From NCBI GenBank assembly GCA_037954235.1, contig JBBMOA010000021.1, positions 22,982,625-23,046,624 of the forward strand: DNA of 64,000 bases, in the 5' to 3' direction. How positions within the stretch are numbered: the first letter of the stretch is position 1; every line of letters begins with the position of its first letter. The notes beneath the pieces were generated by a model. That model was not told where the DNA came from and ran no database searches. It saw only the letters and a list, made by a program, of their open reading frames with translations. This DNA is from Aulostomus chinensis. Taxonomy: Eukaryota > Chordata > Actinopteri > Syngnathiformes > Aulostomidae. Positions 21,645-33,407 of this stretch are shown in pieces. Position numbers and translations under genes: made by a program.

Positions 21645-24045
21645 CAGCCATAACTTTTCTTCAAAGTGAGTTTTCAGTCAAGTTTCATCCTGAAAGCATA
21701 GAAAAATGCATGAACTTGAAGTTACAGCTTGATTTCAGTGAGTTTTCATCAAAATACAGGAGATCTGCATGAAGTGTTCATTTTGGCCTTCTCTCCCTGA
21801 GAAAACGCTATTTGTGACCTGCGACACAAAAAAGCCATAATTTTTGGTCAAAGTGAGTTTTCTTCCAAGTTTCAACCTGAAAGCATAGAAAGATGCATAA
21901 ACTTGAAATTACAGCTTGATTTCAGTGAGTTTTCATCAAAATACAGGAGTTCTGCATGAAGTGTTCATTTTGGCCTTCTCTCGCTGAGAAAACACTATTT
22001 GTGACCTGTGATACAAAAATGCCATAACTTTTGTTCAAAGTGAGTTTTCAGTCAAGTTTCAACCTGAAAGCATAGAAAGATGCATAAACTTGAAGTTACA
22101 GCTTGATTTCAGTGAGTTTTCATCAAAATACAGGAGTTCTGCATGAAGTGTTCATTTTGGCCTTCTCTCGCTGAGAAAACACTATTTGTGACCTGTGATA
22201 CAAAACAGCCATAACTTTTGTTCAAAGTGAGTTTTCAGTCAAGTTTCAACCTGAAAGCATAGAAAGATGCATAAACTTGAAGTTACAGCTTGATTTCAGT
22301 GAGTTTTCATAAAAATACAGGAGTTCTGCATGAAGTGTTCATTTTGGCTTTCTCTCGCTGAGAAAACGCTATTTGTGACCTGCGACACAAAACAGCCATA
22401 ACTTTTGTTCAAAGTGAGTTTTCAGTCAAGTTTCAACCTGAAAGCATACAAAGATGCATAAACTTGAAGTTACAGCTTGATTTCAGTGAGTTTTCATCAA
22501 AATACAGGAGTTCTCCATGAAGTGTTCATTTTGGCCTTCTCTCGCTGAGAAAACGCTATTCGTGACCTGTGATACAAAACAGCCATAACTTTTGTTCAAA
22601 GTGAGTTTTCAGTCAAGTTTCAACCTGAAAGCATAGAAAGATGCATAAACTTGAAGTTACAGCTTGATTTCAGTGAGTTTTCATCAAAATACAGGAGTTC
22701 TGCATGAAGTGTTCATTTTGGCCTTCTCTCGCTGAGAAAACGCTATTTGTGACCTGTGATACAAAACGGTCATAACTTTTGTTCAAAGTGAGTTTTCAGT
22801 CAAGTTTCAACCTGAAAGCATAGAAAGATGCATAAACTTGAAGTTACAGCTTGATTTCAGTGAGTTTTCATCAAAATACAGGAGTTCTGCATGAAGTGTT
22901 CATTTTGGCCTTCTCTCGCTGAGAAAACACTATTTGTGACCTGCGACACAAAACAGCCATAACTTTTCTTCAAAGTGAGTTTTCAGTCAAGTTTCATCCT
23001 GAAAGCATAGAAAAATGCATGAACTTGAAGTTACAGCTTGATTTCAGTGAGTTTTCATCAAAATACAGGAGATCTGCATGAAGTGTTCATTTTGGCCTTC
23101 TCTCGCTGAGAAAACGCTATTTGTGACCTGCGACAGAAAAAAGCCATAATTTTTGGTCAAAGTGAGTTTTCTTTCAAGTTTCAAACTGAAAGCATAGAAA
23201 GATGCATAAACTTGAAGTTACAGCTTGATTTCAGTGAGTTTTCATCAAAATACAGGAGTTCTGCATGAAGTGTTCATTTTGGCCTTCTCTCGCTGAGAAA
23301 ACACTATTTGTGACCTGTGATACAAAAATGCCATAACTTTTGTTCAAAGTGAGTTTTCAGTCAAGTTTCAACCTGAATGCATAGAAAGATGCATAAACTT
23401 GAAGTTACAGCTTGATTTCAGTGAGTTTTCATCAAAATACAGGAGTTCTCCATGAAGTGTTCATTTTGGCCTTCTCTCGCTGAGAAAACACTATTTGTTA
23501 CCTGTGATACAAAACAGCCATAACTTTTGTTCAAAGTGAGTTTTCAGTCAAGTTTCAACCTGAAAGCATAGAAAGATGCATAAACTTGAAGTTACAGCTT
23601 GATTTCAGTGAGTTTTCATAAAAATACAGGAGTTCTGCATGAAGTGTTCATTTTGGCATTCTCTCGCTGAGAAACGGTATTTGTGACCTGCGACACAAAA
23701 CAGCCATAACTTTTGTTCAAAGTGAGTTTTCAGTCAAGTTTCAACCTGAAAGCATAGAAAGATGCATAAACTTGAAGTTACAGCTTGATTTCAGTTAGTT
23801 TTCATCAAAATACAGGAGTTCTGCATGATGTGTTCATTTTGGCCTTCTCTCGCTGAGAAAACGCTATTCGTGACCTGTGATACAAAACAGCCATAACTTT
23901 TGTTCAAAGTAAGTTTTCAGTCAAGTTTCAACCTGAAAGCATAGAAAGATGCATAAACTTGAAGTTACAGCTTGATTTCAGTGAGTTTTCATCAAAATAC
24001 AGGAGTTCTGCATGAAGTGTTCATTTTGGCCTTCTCTCGCTGAGA
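21645..24045 (+). repeat. TGCGACAC-rich module, copy 1
   Basis: About 13 form A monomers enriched in TGCGACAC and CAGCCATAAC. Distinctive monomers read TTTCATCC, AAAAATGCATGAAC, GGAGATCTGC, then CATAATTTTTGGTC with GTTTTCTTCC or GTTTTCTTTC. This two-monomer signature occurs at 21835 and 23144 (7 monomers apart) and again at 27629 and 28377 (4 apart). From about 22600 to 24045 the block matches 27833-29280 at 5233 bp, including a one-base loss in GAGAAACGG. Confidence 0.85.
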
Positions 24046-24289
24046 AAACACTATTTGTGACCTGTGATACAAAAATGCCATAACTTTTGTTCAAAGTGAG
24101 TTTTCAGTCAAGTTTCAACCTGAAAGCATAGAAAGATGCATAAACTTGAAGTTACAGCTTGATTTCAGTGAGTTTTCCTCAAAATACAGGAGTTCTGCAT
24201 GAAGTGTTCATTTTGGCCTTCTCTCGCTGAGAAAACACTATTTGTGACCTGTGATACAAAAATGCCATAACTTTTGTTCAAATTGATTT

Positions 24290-27054
24290 TTCAGTCAAGT
24301 TTCACCCTGAAAGCATAGAAAGATGCAAAAACTCAAAGTTAGAGGTGGATTTCACTGAGTTTTCCTCAAAATACAGGAGTTCTGCATGAAGTGTTCATTT
24401 TGGCCTTCTCTCGCTGAGAAAACGCTATTTGTGACCTGTGATACAAAAAAGCTATAACTTTTGTTCAAAGTGATTTTTCAGTCAAGTTTCACCCTGAAAG
24501 CATAGAAAGATGCAAAAACTCAAAGTTAGAGGTGGATTTCAGTGAGTTTTCATCAAAATACAGGAGTTCTGCATGAAGTGTTCATTTTGGCCTTCTCTCG
24601 CTGAGAAAACGCCATTTGTGACCTGTGATACAAAAAAGCTATAACTTTTGTTCAAAGTGATTTTTCAGTCAAGTTTCACCCTGAAACCATAGAAAGATGC
24701 AAAAACTCAAAGTTAGAGGTGGATTTCAGTGAGTTTTCATCAAAATACAGGAGTTCTGCATGAAGTGTTATTTTTGGCCTTCTCTCGCTGAGAAAACGCC
24801 ATTTGTGACCTGTGATACAAATAAGCTATAAATTTGTTCAAAGTGATTTTTCAGTCAAGTTTCACCCTGAAAGCATAGAAAGATGCATAAACTCAAAGTT
24901 TGAGGTGGATTTCACTGAGTTTTCTTCAAAATACAGGAGTTCTGCATGAAGTGTTCATTTTGGCCTTCTCTCGCTGAGAAAACGCTATTTGTGACCTGTG
25001 ATACAAAAAAGCTATAACTTTTGTTCAAAGTAATTTTTCAGTCAAGTTTCACCCTGAAAGCATAGAAAGATGCATAAATTCAAAGTTAGAGGTGGAGTTC
25101 ACTGAGTTTTCCTCAAAATACAGTAGTTCTGCATGAAGTGTTCATTTTGGCCTTCTCTCGCTGAGAAAACGCTATTTGTGACCTGTGATACAAAAAAGCT
25201 ATAACTTTTGTTCAAAGTGATTTTTCAGTCAAGTTTCACCCTGAAAGCATAGAAAGATGCATAAACTCAAAGTTAGAGGTGGATTTCACTGAGTTTTCCT
25301 CAAAATACAGGAGTTCTGCATGAAGTGTTCATTTTGACTTCTCTGGCTGAGAAAACGCTATTTGTGACCTGTGATACAAAAATGCCATAACTTTTGTTCA
25401 AAGTGAGTTTTCAGTCAAGTTTCAACCTGAAAGCATAGAAAGATGCATAAACTTGAAGTTACAGCTTGATTTCAGTGAGTTTTCCTCAAAATACAGGAGT
25501 TCTGCATGAAGTGTTCATTTTGGCCTTCTCTCGCTGAGAAAACGCTATTTGTGACCTGTGATACAAAAAAGCTATAACTTTTGTTCAAAGTGAGTTTTCA
25601 GTCAAGTTTCACCCTGAAAGCATAGAAAGATGCATAAACTCAAAGTTAGAGGTGGATTTCACTGAGTTTTCCTCAAAATACAGGAGTTCTGCATGAAGTG
25701 TTCATTTTGGCCTTCTCTCGCTGAGAAAATGCTATTTGTGACCTGTGATACAAAAAAGCTATAACTTTTGTTCAAAGTGATTTTTCAGTCAAGTTTCACC
25801 CTGAAAGCATAGAAAGATGCAAAAACTCAAAGTTAGAGGTGGATTTCAGTGAGTTTTCATCAAAATACAGGAGTTCTGCATGAAGTGTTCATTTTGGCCT
25901 TCTCTCGCTGAGAAAACGCCATTTGTGACCTGTGATACAAAAAAGCTATAACTTTTGTTCAAAGTAATTTTTCAGTCAAGTTTCACCCTGAAAGCATAGA
26001 AAGATGCATAAACTCAAAGTTAGATGTGGAGTTCACTGAGTTTTCCTCAAAATACAGTAGTTCTGCATGAAGTGTTCATTTTGGCCTTCTCTCGCTGAGA
26101 AAACACTATTTGTGACCTGTGATACAAAAATGCCTTAACTTTTGTTCAAAGTGAGTTTTCAGTCAAGTTTCAACCTGAAAGCATAGAAAGATGCATAAAC
26201 TTGAAGTTACAGCTTGATTTCAGTGAGTTTTCCTCAAAATACAGGAGTTCTGCATGAAGTGTTCATTTTGGCCTTCTCTCGCTGAGAAAACGCTATTTGT
26301 GACCTGTGATAAAAAAAAGCTATAACTTTTGTTCAAAGTGAGTTTTCAGTCAAGTTTCACCCTGAAAGCATAGAAAGATGTATAAACTCAAAGTTAGAGG
26401 TGGATTTCACTGAGTTTTCCTCAAAATACAGGAGTTCTGCATGAAGTGTTCATTTTGGCCTTCTCTCGCTGAGAAAACGCTATTTGTGACCTGTGATACA
26501 AAAAAGCTATAACTTTTGTTCAAAGTGAGTTTTCAGTCAAGTTTCACCCTGAAAGCATAGAAAGATTCATAAACTTGAAGTTAGAGGTGGATTTCAGTGA
26601 GTTTTCATCAAAATACAGGAGTTCTGCATTAAGTGTTCATTTTGGCCTTCTCTCGCTGAGAAAACGCTATTTGTGACCTGTGATACAAAAAAGCTATAAC
26701 TTTTGTTCAAAGTCATTTTTCAGTCAAGTTTCACCCTGAAAGCATAGAAAGATGCATAAACTCAAAGTTAGAGGTGGAGTTCACTGAGTTTTCCTCAAAA
26801 TACAGTAGTTCTGCATGAAGTGTTCATTTTGGCCTTCTCTCGCTGAGAAAACACTATTTGTGACCTGTGATACAAAAATGCCATAACTTTTGTTCAAAGT
26901 GAGTTTTCAGTCAAGTTTCAACCTGAAAGCATAGAAAGATGCATAAACTTGAAGTTACAGCTTGATTTCAGTGAGTTTTCCTCAAAATACAGGAGTTCTG
27001 CATGAAGTGTTCATTTTGGCCTTCTCTCGCTGAGAAAACGCTATTTGTGACCTG
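24290..27054 (+). repeat. Form B-rich block duplicated 65 monomers away, copy 1
   Basis: About 15 monomers align with 36442-39207 at 12152-12153 bp. Shared marks are CGCCATTTG, CTGAAACCATAG, GTTATTTTTGGCC, AAATAAGCTATA, TTTTCTTC, a 186 bp monomer with TTTTGACTTCTCTGG, GTTAGATGTGG, GATAAAAAAAAGC, ATGTATAAAC, GATTCATAAAC and AAAGTCATTTTT. Copy 1 alone has the one-base loss in TATAAATTTGTTC (24830). I counted about eight other differences. Unlike the other large pairs, the copies are not adjacent. Confidence 0.9.
24307..24493 (+). repeat. Reference monomer, form B
   Basis: This is a clean example of the second subfamily. Relative to form A it has TCAA at phase 27-30, AGAGGTGGA at 35-43, C at 49 (CACTGAG), C at 59 (TTTTCCTC), G at 118 (CGCT), AAGCTATAAC at 143-152, T at 168 (GTGATTT) and C at 186 (TTTCACC). 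This copy also has A at phase 22 (GCAAAAAC), which many but not all B monomers share. The two forms have the same length and agree fully from phase 60 to 117. B monomers come in runs among A monomers and are never a separate array in this window. Confidence 0.92.
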
Positions 27055-28919
27055 CGACACAAAACAGCCATAACTTTTGTTCAAAGTGAGTTTTCAGTCA
27101 AGTTTCAACCTGAAAGCATAGAAAGATGCATAAACTTGAAGTTACAGCTTGATTTCAGTGAGTTTTCATCAAAATACAGGAGTTCTGCATGATGTGTTCA
27201 TTTTGGCCTTCTCTCGCTGAGAAAACGCTATTTGTGACCTGTGATACAAAACAGTCATAACTTTTGTTCAAAGTGAGTTTTCAGTCAAGTTTCAACCTGA
27301 AAGCATAGAAAAATGCATAAACTTGAAGTTACAGCTTGATTTCAGTGAGTTTTCATCAAAATACAGGAGTTCTGCATGAAGTGTTCATTTTGGCCTTCTC
27401 TCGCTGAGAAAACAGTATTTGTGACCTGCGACACAAAACAGCCATAACTTTTCTTCAAAGTGAGTTTTCAGTCAAGTTTCATCCTGAAAGCATAGAAAAA
27501 TGCATGAACTTGAAGTTACAGCTTGATTTCAGTAAGTTTTCATCAAAATACAGGAGATCTGCATGAAGTGTTCATTTTGGCCTTCTCTCCCTGAGAAAAC
27601 GCTATTTGTGACCTGCGACACAAAAAAGCCATAATTTTTGGTCAAAGTGAGTTTTCTTCCAAGTTTCAACCTGAAAGCATAGAAAGATGCATAAACTTGA
27701 AATTACAGCTTGATTTCAGTGAGTTTTCATCAAAATACAGGAGTTCTGCATGAAGTGTTCATTTTGGCCTTCTCTCGCTGAGAAAACACTATTTGTGACC
27801 TGTGATACAAAACAGCCATAACTCTTGTTCAAAGTGAGTTTTCAGTCAAGTTTCAACCTGAAAGCATAGAAAGATGCATAAACTTGAAGTTACAGCTTGA
27901 TTTCAGTGAGTTTTCATCAAAATACAGGAGTTCTGCATGAAGTGTTCATTTTGGCCTTCTCTCGCTGAGAAAACGCTATTTGTGACCTGTGATACAAAAC
28001 GGTCATAACTTTTGTTCAAAGTGAGTTTTCAGTCAAGTTTCAACCTGAAAGCATAGAAAGATGCATAAACTTGAAGTTACAGCTTGATTTCAGTGAGTTT
28101 TCATCAAAATACAGGAGTTCTGCATGAAGTGTTCATTTTGGCCTTCTCTCGCTGAGAAAACACTATTTGTGACCTGCGACACAAAACAGCCATAACTTTT
28201 CTTCAAAGTGAGTTTTCAGTCAAGTTTCATCCTGAAAGCATAGAAAAATGCATGAACTTGAAGTTACAGCTTGATTTCAGTGAGTTTTCATCAAAATACA
28301 GGAGATCTGCATGAAGTGTTCATTTTGGCCTTCTCTCGCTGAGAAAACGCTATTTGTGACCTGCGACAGAAAAAAGCCATAATTTTTGGTCAAAGTGAGT
28401 TTTCTTTCAAGTTTCAACCTGAAAGCATAGAAAGATGCATAAACTTGAAGTTACAGCTTGATTTCAGTGAGTTTACATCAAAATACAGGAGTTCTGCATG
28501 AAGTGTTCATTTTGGCCTTCTCTCGCTGAGAAAACACTATTTGTGACCTGTGATACAAAAATGCCATAACTTTTGTTCAAAGTGAGTTTTCAGTCAAGTT
28601 TCAACCTGAATGCATAGAAAGATGCATAAACTTGAAGTTACAGCTTGATTTCAGTGAGTTTTCATCAAAATACAGGAGTTCTGCATGAAGTGTTCATTTT
28701 GGCCTTCTCTCGCTGAGAAAACACTATTTGTTACCTGTGATACAAAACAGCCATAACTTTTGTTCAAAGTGAGTTTTCAGTCAAGTTTCAACCTGAAAGC
28801 ATAGAAAGATGCATAAACTTGAAGTTACAGCTTGATTTCAGTGAGTTTTCATAAAAATACAGGAGTTCTGCATCAAGTGTTCATTTTGGCCTTCTCTCGC
28901 TGAGAAACGGTATTTGTGA
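27055..28919 (+). repeat. TGCGACAC-rich module, copy 2
   Basis: Ten form A monomers related to 21645-24045. The first part matches at 5794 bp and the later part at 5233 bp, so copy 1 has three more monomers in the middle. Both copies share CTCTCCCTGAG, ACTTGAAATTAC, CATAATTTTTGGTC, AAAACGGTCATAAC, CATAAAAAT and the short GAGAAACGG monomer. The shared one-base loss at 23674 and 28906 is strong evidence for common descent. Confidence 0.85.
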
Positions 28920-31163
28920 CCTGCGACACAAAACAGCCATAACTTTTGTTCAAAGTGAGTTTTCAGTCAAGTTTCAACCTGAAAGCATAGAAAGATGCAT
29001 AAACTTGAAGTTACAGCTTGATTTCAGTGAGTTTTCATCAAAATACAGGAGTTCTGCATGATGTGTTCATTTTGGCCTTCTCTCGCTGAGAAAACGCTAT
29101 TCGTGACCTGTGATACAAAACAGCCATAACTTTTGTTCAAAGTGAGTTTTCAGTCAAGTTTCAACCTGAAAGCATAGAAAGATGCAGAAACTTGAAGTTA
29201 CAGCTTGATTTCAGTGAGTTTTCATCAAAATACAGGAGTTCTGCATGAAGTGTTCATTTTGGCCTTCTCTCGCTGAGAAAACGCTATTTGTGACCTGCGA
29301 CACAAAAAAGCCATAACTTTTGTTCAAAGTGAGTTTTCAGTCAAGTTTCAACCTGAAAGCATAGAAAGATGCATAAACTTGAAGTTACAGCTTGATTTCA
29401 GTGAGTTTTCCTCAAAATACAGGAGTTTTGCATGAAGTGTTCATTTTGGCCTTCTCTCGCGGAGAAAACACTATTTGTGACCTGTGATACAAAAATGCCA
29501 TAACTTTTGTTCAAAGTGAGTTTTCAGTCAAGTTTCAACCTAAAAGCATAGAAAGATGCATAAACTTGAAGTTACAGCTTGATTTCAGTGAGTTTTCATC
29601 AAAATACAGGAGTTCTGCATGAAGTGTTCATTTTGGCCTTCTCTCGCTGAGAAAACACTATTTGTGACCTGTGATACAAAAATGCCATAACTTTTGTTCA
29701 AATTGAGTTTTCAGTCAAGTTTCAACCTGAAAGCATAGAAAGATGCATAAACTTGAGGTTACAGCTTGATTTCAGTGAGTTTTCATCAAAATACAGGAGT
29801 TCTGCATGAAGTGTTCATTTTGGCCTTCTCTCGCTGAGAAAACGCTATTTGTGACCTGTGATAGAAAAAAGCTATAACTTTTGTTCAAAGTGATTTTTCA
29901 GTCAAGTTTCACCCTGAAAGCATAGAAAGATGCATGAACTCAAAGTTAGAGGTGGATTTCACTGAGTTTTCCTCAAAATACAGGAGTTCTGCATGAAGTG
30001 TTCATTTTGGCCTTCTCTCGCTGAGAAAACGCTATTTGTGACCTGTGATACAAAAAAGCCATAAATTTTGTTCAAAGTGAGTTTTCAGTCAAGTTTCACC
30101 CTGAAAGCATAGAAAGATGCATAAACTCAAAGTTTGAAGTGGATTTCACTGAGTTTTCCTCAAAATACAGGAGTTCTGCATGAAGTGTTCATTTTGGCCT
30201 TCTCTCGCTGAGAAAACGCTATTTGTGACCTGTGATACAAAAAAGCTATAACTTTTGTTCAAAGTCATTTTTCAGTCAAGTTTCACCCTGAAAGCATAGA
30301 AAGATGCATAAACTCAAAGTTAGAGGTGGAGTTCACTGAGTTTTCCTCAAAATACAGTAGTTTTGCATGAAGTGTTCATTTTGGCCTTCTCTCGCTGAGA
30401 AAACACTATTTGTGACCTGTGATACAAAAATGCCATAACTTTTGTTCAAAGTGAGTTTTCAGTCAAGTTTCAACCTGAAAGCATAGAAAGATGCATAAAC
30501 TTGAAGTTACAGCTTGATTTCAGTGAGTTTTCCTCAAAATACAGGAGTTCTGCATGAAGTGTTCATTTTGGCCTTCTCTTGCTGAGAAAAAACTATTTGT
30601 GAACTGTGATACAAAAACGCCAAAACTTTTTTAAAAAGTGAGTTTTCAGTCAAGTTTCAACCTGAAAGCATAGAAAGATGCATAAACTTGAAGTTACAGC
30701 TTGATTTCAGTGAGTTTTCATCAAAATACAGGAGTTCTGCATGAAGTGTTCATTTTGGCCTTCTCTCGCTGAGAAAACACTATTTGTGACCTGTGATACA
30801 AAAATGTCATAACTTTTGTTCAAAGTGATTTTTCAGTCAAGTTTCACCCTGAAAGCATAGAAAGATGCAAAAACTCAAAGTTAGAGGTGGATTTCAGTGA
30901 GTTTTCCTCAAAATACAGGAGTTCTGCATGAAGTCTTCATTTTGGCCTTCTCTCGCTGAGAAAACGCTATTTGTGACCTGTGATACAAAAAAGCTATAAC
31001 TTTTGTTCAAAGTGATTTTTCAGTCAAGTTTCACCCTGAAAGCATAGAAAGATGCAAAAACTCAAAGTTAGAGGTGGATTTCAGTGAGTTTTCATCAAAA
31101 TACAGGAGTTCTGCATGAAGTGTTCATTTTGGCCTTCTCTCGCTGAGAAAACGCTATTTGTGA
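28920..31163 (+). repeat. 12-mer HOR, copy 1 (period 2244 bp)
   Basis: Twelve monomers are followed directly by their copy at 31164. Marks in order are TGCGACAC, GCATGATGTG, CTATTCGTGACC, CGCGGAGAAAAC, AACCTAAAAGC, AAATTGAG, ACTTGAGGTT, GATAGAAAAAAGC, GCATGAACTC, AAAGTTTGAAG, AAAGTCATTTTT, GTAGTTTTGC, CTCTTGCTGAG, AAACGCCAAAAC with TTTTTTAAAAA, and AAATGTCATAAC. Its first 360 bp also belong to the TGCGACAC module copy, so the 12-mer duplication is younger than that module. Confidence 0.92.
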
Positions 31164-33407
31164 ACTGCGACACAAAACAGCCATAACTTTTGTTCAAAGT
31201 GAGTTTTCAGTCAAGTTTCAACCTGAAAGCATAGAAAGATGCATAAACTTGAAGTTACAGCTTGATTTCAGTGAGTTTTCATCAAAATACAGGAGTTCTG
31301 CATGATGTGTTCATTTTGGCCTTCTCTCGCTGAGAAAACGCTATTCGTGACCTGTGATACAAAACAGCCATAACTTTTGTTCAAAGTGAGTTTTCAGTCA
31401 AGTTTCAACCTGAAAGCATAGAAAGATGCATAAACTTGAAGTTACAGCTTGATTTCAGTGAGTTTTCATCAAAATACAGGAGTTCTGCATGAAGTGTTCA
31501 TTTTGGCCTTCTCTCGCTGAGAAAACGCTATTTGTGACCTGCGACACAAAACAGCCATAACTTTTGTTCAAAGTGAGTTTTCAGTCAAGTTTCAACCTGA
31601 AAGCATAGAAAGATGCATAAACTTGAAGTTACAGCTTGATTTCAGTGAGTTTTCATCAAAATACAGGAGTTCTGCATGAAGTGTTCATTTTGGCCTTCTC
31701 TCGCGGAGAAAACACTATTTGTGACCTGTGATACAAAAATGCCATAACTTTTGTTCAAAGTGAGTTTTCAGTCAAGTTTCAACCTAAAAGCATAGAAAGA
31801 TGCATAAACTTGAAGTTACAGCTTGATTTCAGTGAGTTTTCATCAAAATACAGGAGTTCTGCATGAAGTGTTCATTTTGGCCTTCTCTCGCTGAGAAAAC
31901 ACTATTTGTGACCTGTGATACAAAAATGCCATAACTTTTGTTCAAATTGAGTTTTCAGTCAAGTTTCAACCTGAAAGCATAGAAAGATGCATAAACTTGA
32001 GGTTACAGCTTGATTTCAGTGAGTTTTCATCAAAATACAGGAGTTCTGCATGAAGTGTTCATTTTGGCCTTCTCTCGCTGAGAAAACGCTATTTGTGACC
32101 TGTGATAGAAAAAAGCTATAACTTTTGTTCAAAGTGATTTTTCAGTCAAGTTTCACCCTGAAAGCATAGAAAGATGCATGAACTCAAAGTTAGAGGTGGA
32201 TTTCACTGAGTTTTCCTCAAAATACAGGAGTTCTGCATGAAGTGTTCATTTTGGCCTTCTCTCGCTGAGAAAACGCTATTTGTGACCTGTGATACAAAAA
32301 AGCCATAAATTTTGTTCAAAGTGAGTTTTCAGTCAAGTTTCACCCTGAAAGCATAGAAAGATGCATAAACTCAAAGTTTGAAGTGGATTTCACTGAGTTT
32401 TCCTCAAAATACAGGAGTTCTGCATGAAGTGTTCATTTTGGCCTTCTCTCGCTGAGAAAACGCTATTTGTGACCTGTGATACAAAAAAGCTATAACTTTT
32501 GTTCAAAGTCATTTTTCAGTCAAGTTTCACCCTGAAAGCATAGAAAGATGCATAAACTCAAAGTTAGAGGTGGAGTTCACTGAGTTTTCCTCAAAATACA
32601 GTAGTTTTGCATGAAGTGTTCATTTTGGCCTTCTCTCGCTGAGAAAACACTATTTGTGACCTGTGATACAAAAATGCCATAACTTTTGTTCAAAGTGAGT
32701 TTTCAGTCAAGTTTCAACCTGAAAGCATAGAAAGATGCATAAACTTGAAGTTACAGCTTGATTTCAGTGAGTTTTCCTCAAAATACAGGAGTTCTGCATG
32801 AAGTGTTCATTTTGGCCTTCTCTTGCTGAGAAAACACTATTTGTGAACTGTGATACAAAAACGCCAAAACTTTTTTAAAAAGTGAGTTTTCAGTCAAGTT
32901 TCAACCTGAAAGCATAGAAAGATGCATAAACTTGAAGTTGCAGCTTGATTTCAGTGAGTTTTCATCAAAATACAGGAGTTCTGCATGAAGTGTTCATTTT
33001 GGCCTTCTCTCGCTGAGAAAACACTATTTGTGACCTGTGATACAAAAATGTCATAACTTTTGTTCAAAGTGATTTTTCAGTCAAGTTTCACCCTGAAAGC
33101 ATAGAAAGATGCAAAAACTCAAAGTTAGAGGTGGATTTCACTGAGTTTTCCTCAAAATACAGGAGTTCTGCATGAAGTGTTCATTTTGGCCTTCTCTCGC
33201 TGAGAAAACGCTATTTGTGACCTGTGATACAAAAAAGCTATAACTTTTGTTCAAAGTGATTTTTCAGTCAAGTTTCACCCTGAAAGCATAGAAAGATGCA
33301 AAAACTCAAAGTTAGAGGTGGATTTCAGTGAGTTTTCATCAAAATACAGGAGTTCTGCATGAAGTGTTCATTTTGGCCTTCTCTCGCTGAGAAAACGCTA
33401 TTTGTGA
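31164..33407 (+). repeat. 12-mer HOR, copy 2
   Basis: This is an exact-register tandem copy of 28920-31163. About eight differences were seen, for example GCAGAAAC/GCATAAAC (29187/31431), CTC/ATC at phase 59, GTTTTGC/GTTCTGC, AAAAACTATT/AAAACACTATT, GTTGCAGC (32939) and GTCTTC/GTGTTC. The homology runs on for about 140 bp into a third, aborted copy that ends before the GATGTG mark near 33550. Confidence 0.92.
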
